Assembly: GCA_947561395.2 (NCBI GenBank)
Contig: OX387186.1
Span: 43,481,220 to 43,545,219 of the forward strand
DNA: 64,000 bases
Direction of reading: 5' to 3'
Source: Buxus sempervirens
Taxonomy: Eukaryota > Streptophyta > Magnoliopsida > Buxales > Buxaceae
Made by a program: the position numbers and the translations under genes. Shown here one piece after another: positions 47,283 to 59,069 of the stretch. Numbering within the stretch: the first letter of the stretch is position 1; every line of letters starts with the position of its first letter. Under the pieces are notes generated by a model. It was given only the letters and a program-made list of their open reading frames with translations. It had not been told where the DNA came from and searched no databases.

Positions 47283-50200
47283 GAACGTCCATTGCCTTTG
47301 CTCGCGAACGCGCGAACATCAACCCCAACGCCCAAACGTTGCCTTGTGTATTACCTTAACGCCTGAACGTTAGGGCTAATCGCCCCTGGGCGATTAATCC
47401 AGGGGCTAATCGTGGACCCCTGTTTTGAGTGTTCTTCACCCTTTTTCTCCCCAACCCTTTTCCAAACAACCTAAGCCTCCTATACAGCATCCCTATTACA
47501 TGAAAGACATTTAAGTAAATGTCTTGTATATTTATTGCTCCATTTACTTAAGTCTTTACATGTAAATAAGGTTTTACCCCCCATTTGAAACCAATAAAAA
47601 TACTCCCAAGGCCCAATTCCCAACCAATAAAAAGTCAACTTTCCAATTCATGCTTAAATTTCCCATTTTCCCGATTTTCCTAAAAGGCCACTTTTTGAGT
47701 TTGACACCCAAATGAGTGATTTAGAAGCCCAGAAAATTCTATAAGATTTTTTTCTCTCCAATAGACCACAACCAGAATTTGAGCCTGAAATTCCTTGTAG
47801 ATTTGTCTAGAAAAATTATACACTGAAAAGTCAACATTTCTAACCAGACTTAGAATATTTTTTAGGTCCAAAACTTTTTTGTCTCAGAATCCATTGATTT
47901 TTGGTATACTAACCTTATTAGAAATCCTAAGACTACCCCACTCCCTAAAAATTTATTTTGAGGATTTTCTGACGTTTGTTTTGATTAATTGGATTGATAA
48001 TAACAAAGTTGAAAAACTCATATGTGATTTGAAAAAGGCTTTTGGTTTATGGTTTGGCGGTGGATGGGAACTTCCACCTAGCATGTGTTATGATTAGGCA
48101 GCGTTGAGATTACTCCACTTGGCCTTGGTTCATTGGGAAGCCTTGGTTCATCGGGCAATGTAGAGATTACTCCGCTTGGCCTTGGTTCATCAAGCAGCGT
48201 AGAGGTTACTCCGCTTGGCCTTGGTTCATTGGGCAACATAGAGATTACTCCGCTTGGCCTTGGTTTGATCACTGGTTCTACTCATTGATTTGAATGGTTG
48301 GGTGTGAGTTGTGAGTCTAGTCGATGTGTTGGTGTTGGCTTGTTAGTATTAATGTCCTTGTCCATCTGTCTTTGTTCTTCAATAGTGGTCATTAATCTAA
48401 TTTAAAGACACACTAACCCACGAGTCCTACCATGACATGCTTGCAGTATTTGATTGTATTCATCGATTTGATTTCATGTGTTACCCGATTGAGATATGTG
48501 ACTTAGAATTACACTTTATATCTGATTGAGACATTTTGGTTTACATTTGGTACTTTATATTATAAATGTTATCATGATGTTATAAAACTGCATAAACTAT
48601 TTCTATCTATGCATGTTTGCTGCTTACTGGGACTTTAAGTCTCACGCGTGTTTTATTTTACCGGATTTGTTTTCAGATCCGCTTGGTGAGCCACGTAGCG
48701 GGGAAGATATTATGGGTGAGCTTGAGTACAGGCCAGAGGACTGCTACCACTCATAGTAGGGTTCTCTTTATGGCGTAGTATTTTGTGTTGGGAAATTGTA
48801 TATGGGATGTAGATATTATTTTTGGGCTTATAAACTTTGAGCATTTAGTTGCCTTAATTGTATTTTGTTCACACAGATATCATGTTTTGGAGATTATAAT
48901 ACATGTGCTTATTTTGTTGGATGGAAATTGTATTCTAAGCTTCTTTAGCTTATGCACTCTGATGATTACGATGTAATTGCCCATGTTAATTATGTCAATC
49001 AGGTTCTATTGGGCCCATAAGTAGGTCTCGGGTACGGGTTGGTGCCGTGATAGGGCAGACCCGGATCTGGGGCGCTACACCTAGGGTGTCCCTGTTATGG
49101 CTATCCAAGCATCCGACCCCTCTTTCATGGGATGAAGAGAAGAGGTGGCCCGGTAGTGTGAGACATGGGAAAAAATCACCGGAGTGATCGTCCCTCCGTC
49201 AACACACGGGCTCAACGCAAAAATTGGGAGAGTCGCCACCATTCATGATTTTGGAGTGAGAATGGACACCAAAGAGTTCAAAAATAGGCAAAAATAGCCA
49301 AAAGACAAATTCTAGGATAAAAATAACCCTACTTGAAAAATCAAATCCAGAGATGGGTAAGGGGATTAGATTATGAACGGGGGAAGGTGTTAGGCACCCC
49401 CATTCATCCACACGAAGTGGTTGCCAAGTGTATGTTCATGCAAAAATAAAGTAAGAAAGCTTGCTAAAAATCATAGAAAACCTTGAAAAAGGATTAATGT
49501 ATGATATTTTCACATGAAGATCTAAATGGATTTTAGATCCTCTCTTATGTCAATATCATTTCTGGAGTATTTCAAAAGATGGAAATCAAAGTAGAGGTTG
49601 CATAAAACCAAGTTAAATCAAATTCGGAAAATTTGGTAAAAAGTATACCACTTGCCTTGAAATCATTCAAATCCAATTCTAAATTGACCCAAACCAAATC
49701 CATTTGAAAGATTAGGGTAAATAAGAGTCTCACGCAAAATTTCACTTCATTCCAATGAAAAATCTAGGAGTTATGCTCCTTTGAAGTTGCTGTTGGGGAT
49801 TTTTAAAAGTAGTAAGTGGGCAACTTTGGAAAATTGTCTAGAAAAATCCACTACATAGAAATCCGTGAAATTTGGTGTGATTGAAGTTTGTATGGCCATC
49901 TTTCAACAGAAACTAGCCTCATACAAAAATCCCTTCGGATGTGCCTTGGGTGGTCTCCCGAACAGGCCCTGAAGATCACAGATTTACCCAGAAAAATGCA
50001 AATGAGCAGTTCTGAGTAAATCGGCTACCAATAATTCAAATGGAATCCAAAAATTATGAAACCAACTGGATTTGAAAATAGACTCATAAAGGAGTACCCA
50101 GAAATAAAAATCACTCGAATCGGACTTAAATCGAACACATGGCGGTCCGTCGAAGTGACAAGTTCTGTACTTGGACCTGAACTGTCCACTTAACTTCGAC

Positions 50201-51430
50201 AGAGAAGTGTCAAAAATCGGCTAGATAGAAATTCATGAAATTTGGTGGACATAAACTAGACAGCCTCACCTTTCCCATGGTTCTGGAATCGCCCCAAAAT
50301 TCATCCGGATGATGAAGTTACGGACGTCCGAAGTAAGGGTACAGGTGTTGTCAAGCTAAGCCATTTTTGAGTAAAAACCAAATCCGAAAATTGATAAAAA
50401 ATGAAATTCGTGTAAGATGAACACAAATACTTTAAAATCATCCGAAAGGCATTCCCGAATTGATTGAGGCCATTTATTTGGGATTTATCACAATAAATGC
50501 AATAAACCCCAAATATGAGCCTACCCCGCCAAAATAGTGATATGTGTGCAAAAGTGAAAAAAACCTAGCAAGATCCATACACATGCATATAGATTCAACA
50601 AAATAGGTTCTAGCATAGCCTAGGGTTCCGTTCCATTATCGTTTCCCTCTGTTCTCTTTAAGATAATCAAGGGTACTTTGAATATGGAACGGTTTACAAA
50701 CATTCAAAAGCCTTACGCTACATGGGTTCTAGCACTAGGGTCAATCCCCAGTCTCGTTTCTCCTAGATCCGCCTTCACGTTTTACGGCTAGGGGAGTCTT
50801 GAGATACTTTGAGCCAGGGAAGGATTTCCACACATACAAACAAGGCTTTACACTACAGAAAGGTAGAAGAAGAGATCTAGATCTAGGAATGTAAAGACTA
50901 AAAATAAAAAGAAAAGTTGAGGCTTACCTGAGTGCTGGAGGCGATTCCACAGCGGTTTCCTTCTTCTCTTGGAGTTCTTCTTTGCGAGAATTCAAAACAA
51001 GAGTTGTGTGCCTTTTGCTCAAGGAGGAGGCTCCTATTTATAGGAAAGGGCTAAGGTCATTGGTAGACACAACTTAATGTCTAGAACCCCTCCAACCTAA
51101 ACCCTAAGGTTATTTCCGCGATTTCCCCTCATTTAATGAGGGACATGATGGTAAAAGTGAAAAGCTCTCGGAAAACCCTAATTTTGAGCAAACTTAAGGT
51201 ATCCGGTATATCAGACCGGATAACAAAGGGCCTTAAGGTATCCGGTACATGGTACCGGATACGCTAAGGCTCACACGTATCCGGTATGATTATCCGGATA
51301 CGGGAAGGGGTACTTGTATCCGGATACTCAATCCGGATACAGGTAAAAGTTTATTTTCTTCAAATTCTGTGCTGGCTTTCCAGGAGATAATGATTTTTGA
51401 TGATTGTTTGTGCAATTTGGGGTGTCTACA
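47283..51430 (-). repeat. 4148-bp direct repeat, right copy
   Basis: Second copy of 29090-33237. It includes the Tat-type LTR start at 51430, palindrome row (51200-51340), TATA (51042-51035), donor at 50927, CCTAG at 49080-49084, the last 1.8 kb of the chromovirus-like LTR (47283-49079) and its 43-bp repeat (48093-48268). The left edge joins unrelated DNA. Confidence 0.93.
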
Positions 51431-51639
51431 GGTAGGCCTTGGCTTGGGTCTCACGGCCAAACCATATATGCATCTCATCGAACCATCAATCCATGCATCC
51501 AAAGCGAGTAAAATGGCATAAAGTATGCTATAAACAGTGACTTAAAGTGTGTGAGTGTATTGGACTTACATGCTAATGAGATGAAACTAAAGGGGGGAAA
51601 CCCTAACATGCTGCTAAGTGTTATGCCCATGTGTGTGTG

Positions 51640-51771
51640 TGGTGTGCATGAGAAGAATGAGAGGGGAAGCATGCAAAGTAATGTAAAACAGTAGCTAAGG
51701 GGGAGTGGTGTGCATGAGAAGAATGAGAGGGGAAGCATGCAAAGTAATGTAAAACAGTAGCTAAGGGGGAG
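51640..51771. repeat. Perfect 66-bp tandem duplication
   Basis: Two adjacent copies beginning TGGTGTGCATGAGAAGAATG and ending AGCTAAGGGGGAG. I saw no difference between them. Confidence 0.95.
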
Positions 51772-52654
51772 AAGGATCATGGCATTTGGGGTGGGGGGAC
51801 GACTAAGGCATGTGTGTGTGCTTGATGCATATGAATATCATATTAGAGGAGAGGGAGGGTATGTAAGCTACCACAAACAATAGCTAGAAATGAAAGGGAT
51901 CATGGTGTTGGGAGGCGGAACGTGTTGCTTGAATGCATGAAAACCAAACACCTCATACAAGTATTACTTCATAGTAAAAAAAAAGAAAGCAAAGATAGGC
52001 TAGCATGATGATAACAAAAAAACCCATTAAGGGATTTGGGGGTTTTAAAGGGTACAAAAGATTGAAGAAGGGAAAGGGAACATGCTCCCTTCATTATTTG
52101 CTAAAAAAATGAACCTAGACACATGGCAAGGCATGTGTTGGACCCATGACCTAGAAGATGGTGCCATTCACTCTCATCCTCCCACTTTTCTTGGGACTCG
52201 TCCTCCTCCCCTTACCATGGGAGTTCAACCACTTGGAGAGAAGAAGTAGAAGAGGGTAAACACTTAAACAAATAAGGCAAAACAGTATATGAAGAACAAA
52301 ACTACCCCAACATACTCAAAATCCCTCCATTCTCATATATGTTAAATAAAGTTTGGTAAGAAGGCTTATCTTGAAGATTTAGAGTCCTTCTTGGGTGTCG
52401 TTGAGGTCCCTTGAGGCAAAACAGTAGCTAGAGCACCTTCCCTAGCTTCACACAAGTTCCTCCAAGCCTCCTTCAAGGCTTCAAGTGAAGAGGAAGGGGG
52501 TAGGGAGGGGTATAAATGTCTTTGAATGGGGTTTAGGGGGGTTAGCAAGGCAATGGAGGGCAAGAGCAGAGGGTTTCGTAGCGGGGACAAGGGGGGAGCA
52601 AGGTTAAAACATCCAACCTTGAGCAAGGAGGCTGCTACCTCTATTTATAGTAAT

Positions 52655-52905
52655 AAATTTTGTAACCAAAAATAAATTTCGGTTACACTTATTTTGAGTG
52701 TAACTAAAATTTATTTTCGGTTAAACTGTTTTTATATCTAACTGAAATTTTATTTCGGTTACACCTGTTTTATATTCACAATCATGAAACTACAGGGATA
52801 AGGTCAGAAAATCTATCGGAAAATCCGAAACCTTATCCCTAGAACCGAAATTTAATTTCGGTTATACACATTTTGTGTATGACCAAAATTTAATTTCGGT
52901 TATTT
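52655..52905. repeat. Hairpin row with ACCGAAATT core
   Basis: Successive inverted repeats such as GTAACC/GGTTAC, TAACTGAAAT/ATTTCGGTTA, and ACCGAAATT/AATTTCGGT with a 1-bp loop. They lie between the LTR start (53503) and its TATA box (about 52650). The core matches the row at 16091-16240. Confidence 0.85.
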
Positions 52906-53503
52906 TAGTAAAAAAATATTTTTTCTAGATTTGCCCTTTGATTGGATTGATTTGATGGGATTCTCTCTCTTAATGAGAGAATCCGAATTTTTGGATTTTT
53001 TGTTTAATTTAATTAACAAAACCAAGATATTTTTAGAAAAAATAATATTATATTCAAGATATTTTATTTCTCTTGCCATTTCTTTGCCACGTGGCAGATT
53101 TCTGCGCATTCGCCACGTGGACAGCTTTCTGCATTTTTGCCCAGGGCTTGATCTGCTCATAACTTATTTGTCCGGTCCCCGATTCTGGCAAACTCAGTTG
53201 TGTTAGAATCATGTCGGGTTTCCCTATCCACTGAGATGGAATAAGGCAGTTGATTTGGTTTGAGCAGAAAGTCCATTTCTGCTCCCCAAGGTTTGACCTG
53301 CCCATAATTCCTTCATCCGGACCCCAATTCAGACAAACTTAGTTGCGTTGGAACCATGTCGGAATTTCCTATTCATTGAGATAGTGCATGGAAGTCATCC
53401 TGAACTTGATCAGAAAGTCCATTCTGCCCCTCAGGGTTTTGAGCTGCCTTCTATGATTTTCACTTCCGGCACTTCCGGGAGGTGCAAAAATGAGGTGCTT
53501 ACA

Positions 53504-54163
53504 GCAGTAGTGTGTTGAAGATGAACTTCATGTGCCAGAAGATGACCCAAAAGTTCATCGGGTGAAATAGGGTCTAGTTGATTTGTTACTAAGGATACCA
53601 AAGATCATAATCTAATCCCAGTACTGCAAGTAAATACGGAATAAACTAAGAGGAAGACAATGGGCGACCAGCAGCTGCCATAGTGTCTGCAAGAGTTTTG
53701 GCATGACAATAATAGGCCGAAATTGAGTCTAACCCTTTCTTGAGTGAGGCGAGTTGCAGCTGTGTCTGCACCACACGAGCTTGAGAAGATGAAGCGAATG
53801 GGGATTCCAAGGATAGCTAAACATCACGAGCTGTCCCACATCCAACAACCTAAGAAATGAGAGGTTTAGAGAAAGAGGAGATTAATGCAGACATAACAAG
53901 TTGATCCTGTTGAAACCAAGCATCATATTCAAGATTTGGTGAAGAATCGTCTAGTCGCTTCTTTGGAGCGGGATAAGTGCCATCTACAAATTTATAAAAC
54001 CATTGCCCACGTAAATATAACACCAGTTGAACTTTGCATAGGAGATAGTTTTCAGGAGTGAGTTTTACAGAGATAAAGTGAGAGAAGTTGGGTAAAAGCA
54101 GAGCGGGAGGAAGAAGACATTGAAGTGCTAGCCATGGACGTTGGCCTTAAGGCTCTGATGCTA
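53504..54163 (-). mobile_element. Copia gag-side part
   Basis: The gag side of the copia element whose pol side is at 11216-15038. Motifs typical of copia gag (UBN2 type) are visible on the minus strand: KFVDGTYPAPKKR, DAWFQQDQLVMSALI and DELLGHLLAHEVHL. It follows the 5' LTR (54415-54164) and is broken in several places. Confidence 0.8.
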
Positions 54164-54415
54164 TGATGATTTAAAAATTTTCTCTTCACTGTATATTCAT
54201 TTATGGATTTGTCCTTTATATAGACAATACAAAGAATGATCGAGATAATCAGTTTCAAATTAATTGCTATTTTCTAATGCTATAATGAATTGTTTGTTTG
54301 AGAGCATCTTCTGGAGTTTTCCAGCCAGGTTGGCAGTTGGTTGCATGTAGAGCTTCATTTGATGTATGGAAGTGTATCCAATGTCATACATGATGAGGAT
54401 GGATAAGCCTTGGCA

Positions 54416-54500
54416 CTCGGAGACTACTATATTGTCCATTCAATAGCTTGTGTAGTTCCATCTTTCTATTAATATATAATCTTTCTTATCCAAAAAAATC
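54416..54500 (+). mobile_element. Possible 3' tail of a LINE
   Basis: Right after the copia target duplication the DNA ends in TCTTTCTTATCCAAAAAAA, which resembles the 3' tails of plant L1 elements. Too short for a firm call. Confidence 0.3.
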
Positions 54501-54668
54501 ATGTCAATGACATTGCATTGAATATTTTGTATGTGCTACCAGGCTAGAAAAATCACTTATTTGATTTGCTTCAAATTTGTTGTCCCAATTGTTAGATTTG
54601 AATTTCCAAATTTTAGATGGACAAGCAAGTTATGGAACGCCGAATTGAATTTGGAAATTAATTAGGCC

Positions 54669-56350
54669 GGGGTTTCATGGGTTTTCTGATTCTTGATTTT
54701 GATTATAATCTTGGATTTTAAAATCCAAATTTTATAGCCGGATTTTTAAAATCCAGAATCTCATTTGGGTGTATTAGATTTTGAAATTTGATGACATCAG
54801 CTAAACTCCAAAATCTCATTCGGTTGATTTTGTTAATTGAGATAGATTTTATAGTTTTAGTGTTAAGGATTTAGAGTAATAAAATATATAATAAACATAT
54901 AATTGTACAAAAACATAACAATAAATATGATACATAATAATTCTAATTATCATTATTATATTGTTATAATTTAATATTTTATGATACTGTTATTATAAAA
55001 CATAAAATTAGAATATTATAATAATACAATATTCACTAAAATATTTTTTATTATTATCTATTTTGTGATTTTATTTATGATATAGTTTTGTTATGGTTAT
55101 GATTATTGATACAATATAATGTTATAATAGAAAATTAAAGTATTTAATATTATTTATTATAATAATATAAGTATTTAATATTATTTTTATAATAATATCA
55201 TATTATGTACAATATAATATAGTATACAATAATTATGATATTATTTATTATCATAATATTGCATTACATAATATATAATATATTTTGGAATAATATACAC
55301 TTTTATAATTATGATATTATTATAATTTGCTATGGTTATAATATTATTATAATAGATAAGATTAGATTATAGTATTATTATTACTATAGTATTATGTCTA
55401 TTATTTTATTATGATTTATAATACTATATTATTTATTATTATGTTCTGCTTATATTATTATATTATATATAATATAATCTATTGCTTATTTATAATTTAT
55501 TATAGTGATAATAATTTGATAATTATATGAATAGTTATAATGTTATAATTTTATCACAATTTAATGTTATGTATTATAATATTATCATATTTTGTTGCAT
55601 AACATTAATTAGAATAATATAGTAAGTAGTATTATGTATTATAATATTATAATATTTGTTATATTATATTTTTGTTTATTTATTATTTTCACTCTTAAAA
55701 TGTAATATTTTATTAAATATTATAAGTTTTTATATCATATAATATTAATATATTAGCTATAATCATAGAATCCTAATTTTTAGAGATTTTAATCTAAGGC
55801 ACCTAGAGTCAAGATAATAATTCCAAAATCCAACTCTAAAAGTGAATTTTTATTATTGGGTGAATTATAGAATCTGATTCTTTAATCTCTACGGAACCAA
55901 ATGCCCCACGGAAAAATTAATTTTTAGTGGTACTTTATCAAAGTATTTAAGATTCAGTCGCAAAGTTTGCACTTTTATGTTTCAAAGCACCTTTATCAAA
56001 ATATTTAAGATTCAGTGGTATTTTACTATTTCAGCCTTTTTCCTTCCAATAATGCCCTTAAATCACTCATACAAATGACTTGTACAAGTCACTTACTTAA
56101 GGTACAAGTCATTTTATTGATTTGTACAAGCCAATTTATTGACTTATACAAATCAATTTATTGCTTCTACAAGTCGTGGGAGTGAATTGTATAAGTGTAT
56201 TTTTGGAAGAATTTATTCATAATAGTGAAATACCACTAAAAGTTAAATATTTTGATAAAGGTGCTCTGAAACATAAAAGTACAAACTTTGCCGACTGAAT
56301 CTTAAATACTTTGATAAAATACCACTAAAAATTAATTTTCTCATGCCCCA
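54669..56350. mobile_element. MITE-like element with very AT-rich core
   Basis: The left end GGGGTTTCATGGG and the right end, read inwards GGGGCATTTGGTTCCG, are weakly inverted. Next to them lie mirrored AAAATC-rich parts. The middle (about 54890-55745) is about 850 bp of almost pure A/T made of ATTATA/TAATAT words. A foldback MITE is inserted at its right end. No gene. Superfamily unresolved. Confidence 0.5.
55909..56342. mobile_element. Foldback Mutator-type MITE
   Basis: Two arms of about 120 bp are near-perfect inverted repeats; the right end read inwards begins GAGAAAATTAATTTTTAGTG. ATGCCCCA flanks both sides (55901-55908 and 56343-56350), fitting an 8-9-bp duplication. No coding capacity. 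Confidence 0.85.
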
Positions 56351-56764
56351 GCTGCCTTCATTATCATCTATACTATTATAAAAAAGGAAGCCTCAAACTC
56401 TCTACTGATATTTGCTTCCTAAGCCCCACCTTTAATTCTATTACTTTATTTTCCCACATAACTACTTGCACGTTATAACTACCTCCTATTAATTGTTCAA
56501 AATGCCCTTTATTTTTAATTTTATTTACTTTTATCCCTTACACATATATAACTACCTGCTATAACATAAAATGCATTTTTCTTTTTACTTCATTTTGCTT
56601 TTATCTCCAAATATAGCTCGTGCCCTTCACCTCGTACTATAATAGCACAAGAGTACTATAATGGTACAAGAGCCGGGATAGTAGATATTGTATGGACCAT
56701 CTCTAACCACTGATTTAATAGTACCTCATAATACTACAATATTACAAGAAGATATATAGTATAT
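56351..56764. other. Intergenic, possible Helitron 5' end
   Basis: TCTATACTATTATAAAA at 56368, preceded by A, is like a plant Helitron 5' terminus. I found no convincing hairpin plus CTRR 3' end. Otherwise AT-rich DNA without a gene. Confidence 0.3.
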
Positions 56765-57320
56765 TAGGGGTATAATTCGGTCAGTTTAGTTTGGTTTTTA
56801 TGCCAAACCTAAACCAAACCGGATTATGTTGATCAAAATCGAAAATTGAACCGAACCAAATTTCAATTAAAAATTAAAAACCAAATCGAAATAAAGTGAT
56901 TAAACCGTAAACCAAACCAAAAAACCGAAATTACAATATCTTTAAAATTTTAAACCACATTCTTTATTAGAATACAAATGTGAACATTATTGTTTACTAT
57001 AAAATAGAAATAGTATTTCTATAATGTTACATTAACAAAGAAAAATAGTAGGTTTTGACAACAAATTGTAGTTAGAGGTTTTGAAACTTTTTTATATATA
57101 TTATATGTAATATAAAATTAAAAATGTATAATGATATAATTCGCTTTTCGGTTTGGTTCGATTTCTCCACTACCTAAACTATAAACCGAACCAAACTAAT
57201 TCGGTTTGTACTTTTTCAAACCGAAACTAAACCAAACTAAGAATAAAACCAAATCAAACCGGAAAAAATCGGTTTGGTTCAATCGGATTTCGGTTTACAT
57301 CGAAGCAATTGACACCCCTA
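56765..57320. mobile_element. hAT-like MITE with TAGGGGT ends
   Basis: Ends TAGGGGTATAATTCGG and CAATTGACACCCCTA are inverted, and subterminal parts are rich in AACCGAA/TTCGGTTTGG. Flanks TAGTATAT and CAATATAT match 6 of 8. Same family as 10537-11215, with a different interior. Confidence 0.75.
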
Positions 57321-57787
57321 CAATATATGTCTTAACTTACTTTGGTCAGCATATACGTACAAAATAAATACAGCATATACGTACAAAATAAATATATCAA
57401 CCAATTGAGTTTACCCAAACCCAAGCCTAAGAGCTTCAAAAAAATTTGTTAATCACAATGGCTCCGTTTTTTTTGATGTAAAATCTAATGCGGAAAATAT
57501 TTTCGGGATAAAGTAGGGTTTTTCAAGTGTTTGTTTTCATGGTAAAATGGTTTTCCTAAAAGATAAGCATTTTTAGAAAAACGGCATACCACAAAAAATT
57601 CCGTATGTCATTTTTCGAAAATTTTATCACGCTGAGCATATCCCAACCACGATAGTCTTCTTCCTCTCTCAAAAGCTCCGTTCAATCGCCGAACAAACTT
57701 GAAAGGTAACATCCAAAACCTACCACCTTCAACGTCCCCTGCTTCGATCCCCCTCCATTAATGGGGATATCTCATCGAAGATACTGT

Positions 57788-58530
57788 TAGGTGGGGTCCA
57801 AGCCCATGATGGGGCCCACCCAACATCAAGTGAGATTAAGAGAGATTCTATTCTCTCTTTTTAGAAAGTGATAATGTTGCTGCCAGTTTTGGGAGAGCGT
57901 TTCACCCAGAACCACTCAGTGGTGCCAGCGTGAAACGCTTGGATGAATGCTTATGTCAGGAAGGGGCCCATACATTCAATTTCTATCCCAACCGATGGTT
58001 TCAGGGAACCACCGGACTTTGGCTCTAGAGGATACGCTTTCCACTTTTGGTGTCTTTCCTAGAGAGAGAAAACGGCAAGAAAAAAAAGGGCGAAAACGTA
58101 ACTTGGAGAAGAAGAAAAAGTAGAGGAAAAGACCCAAAAAAAAAATGTATACGTTTTTTGGTTTTCTCTTGGGGTTTTGTTCGTACTCAATAAAGGGGTT
58201 GTTTTTGCTTGTTTCTTCTCGGTTTCCACCGCCCAAGGTTGTTGATTTCTCCAATGGGATTGGAAGGGTGTGGTGAGGTGTTCGCATTGTTGCAGTTGGG
58301 GCGGTAACAATGTATTATCTCTATTTTTTTGGTTGTACCTTAAGTTTAGCAAGAACTTGAGAGAACTACTTGTATTATTTCTTCTTTTGAGATAATAGAA
58401 TATTTGTAGATTGCCCTGTGGTTTTTCCCTCTTCATTGGAGGGTTTTCCATATAAATCTTTGTGTGCTTCTCTATTTTCTTCTTTATATTTGATTATCTG
58501 CATCATAAAACTGCTAGTTTATTAATTTCG
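57788..58530 (+). mobile_element. LTR-like remnant (copia type)
   Basis: It starts TGTTAGGTGGGGTCC, whose bases form a hairpin with GGGGCCCACCCAACA. Near 58413-58460 the text CCCTGTGGTTTTTCCCTC + GGAGGGTTTTCC is typical of the 3' part of many plant copia LTRs. No target duplication was found, so the right end is approximate. Confidence 0.4.
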
Positions 58531-59069
58531 TATATTGGTTTGGATTGTGTTGTTTGCCTTAACTCACAGACAATAAGGGAAAGACGTATTCCTCCTTTTG
58601 TCTATCCCCAAGAAATACTATTCACCTCGATGGCAATGCCGGAAAAGCTCCTTTCAATGGCCGAGTCAAACTTTGAAGGGAGAGTCCAAACCCCACAACT
58701 ACCTCAACGTGAATTCTAGTACCAAGCACAATCACTCTTGTCTATGCTTTCCATCCGTGGCCCAGATTTCCATTCGTGATGAGCATGTTCCAGTTGAAGC
58801 TTCTTTCAATAATGAAATAGCATCATTCATTCCATGTGCTTGACATCTTCTCAAGGAAGAGGCAGGTTGAACAGATATCACGGAAGGCACAACTTTACAT
58901 GCGAAGCCTTCGTCATTCGGCCTTAGTGGAGCATCGAATTAATTGACTTCTGGACAGGCAGGGTTCATGCCGAACGCAAGTGTAGATTTACAGCTTCCAG
59001 AATGAACACTTTCTGGGTACTAGTGTTCTTCGAGGAATTATTGACAAGTCGCCTTATGGGTGGCACTTA

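Larger units (their letters stand above)
30887..51430 (-). mobile_element. Tat/Ogre-lineage Ty3-gypsy element, coding part looks whole
   Basis: On the minus strand an LTR starts at 51430 (TGTAGACACCCC). After a long leader with a tandem array come gag-protease (43372-39662) and reverse transcriptase, RNase H, second RNase H and integrase (39662-36075). Then follow a spacer with an antisense reading frame, a purine tract (AAAGAGGGGCAG, about 33239-33250), and the second LTR starting at 33237. The dual RNase H and the antisense frame mark the Tat lineage. Long uninterrupted frames and near-identical LTR regions suggest a very recent insertion. The left limit is uncertain because a chromovirus-like LTR sits beside it; the right-hand LTR block is incomplete on its left. 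Confidence 0.8.
51431..53503 (-). mobile_element. LTR, 5' part, interrupted by the Tat element
   Basis: On the minus strand it starts TGTAAGCACCTCATTTTTGC at 53503, directly beside the copia gag side. The U3 part has hairpins (52905-52655), then a TATA box (CTATAAATAGAGG, about 52650). The remainder, to 51431, is non-coding with a 66-bp tandem duplication. The Tat LTR starts at 51430, so the sequence probably continues at the left side of the block (15039 onwards). The terminal sequence resembles the LTR at 22589 (TGTCAGCACCCC). No gene. Confidence 0.65.
5996..54415 (-). mobile_element. Old copia (Ty1) element split by many later insertions
   Basis: On the minus strand the 5' LTR is 54415-54164, with a TATA (TATATAAAGG) and an initiator-tRNA-type primer site (like GCATCAGAGCC) next to it. 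A gag-type region follows to 53504. Zinc-knuckle, integrase, reverse transcriptase and RNase H segments occupy 15038-11216. A purine tract (GAGGGGGA) precedes the 3' LTR, which starts at 10506 and ends at 5996. Both LTRs share TATA, core and end sequences. Flanks are CACGG and CTCGG, a 4/5 match for a target duplication. Its own DNA sums to about 4.7 kb, normal for copia; the rest of the span is later insertions. It is broken in many places, and the clearly diverged LTRs mark it as the oldest layer. Confidence 0.8.

Noticed and set aside
56368-56690. Helitron
   Set aside because: Only a 5'-like end; no 3' hairpin with CTRR could be found.
57976-58451. Minus-strand frames of 100-130 residues
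   Set aside because: Low-complexity, lie in LTR-like sequence, no domain.
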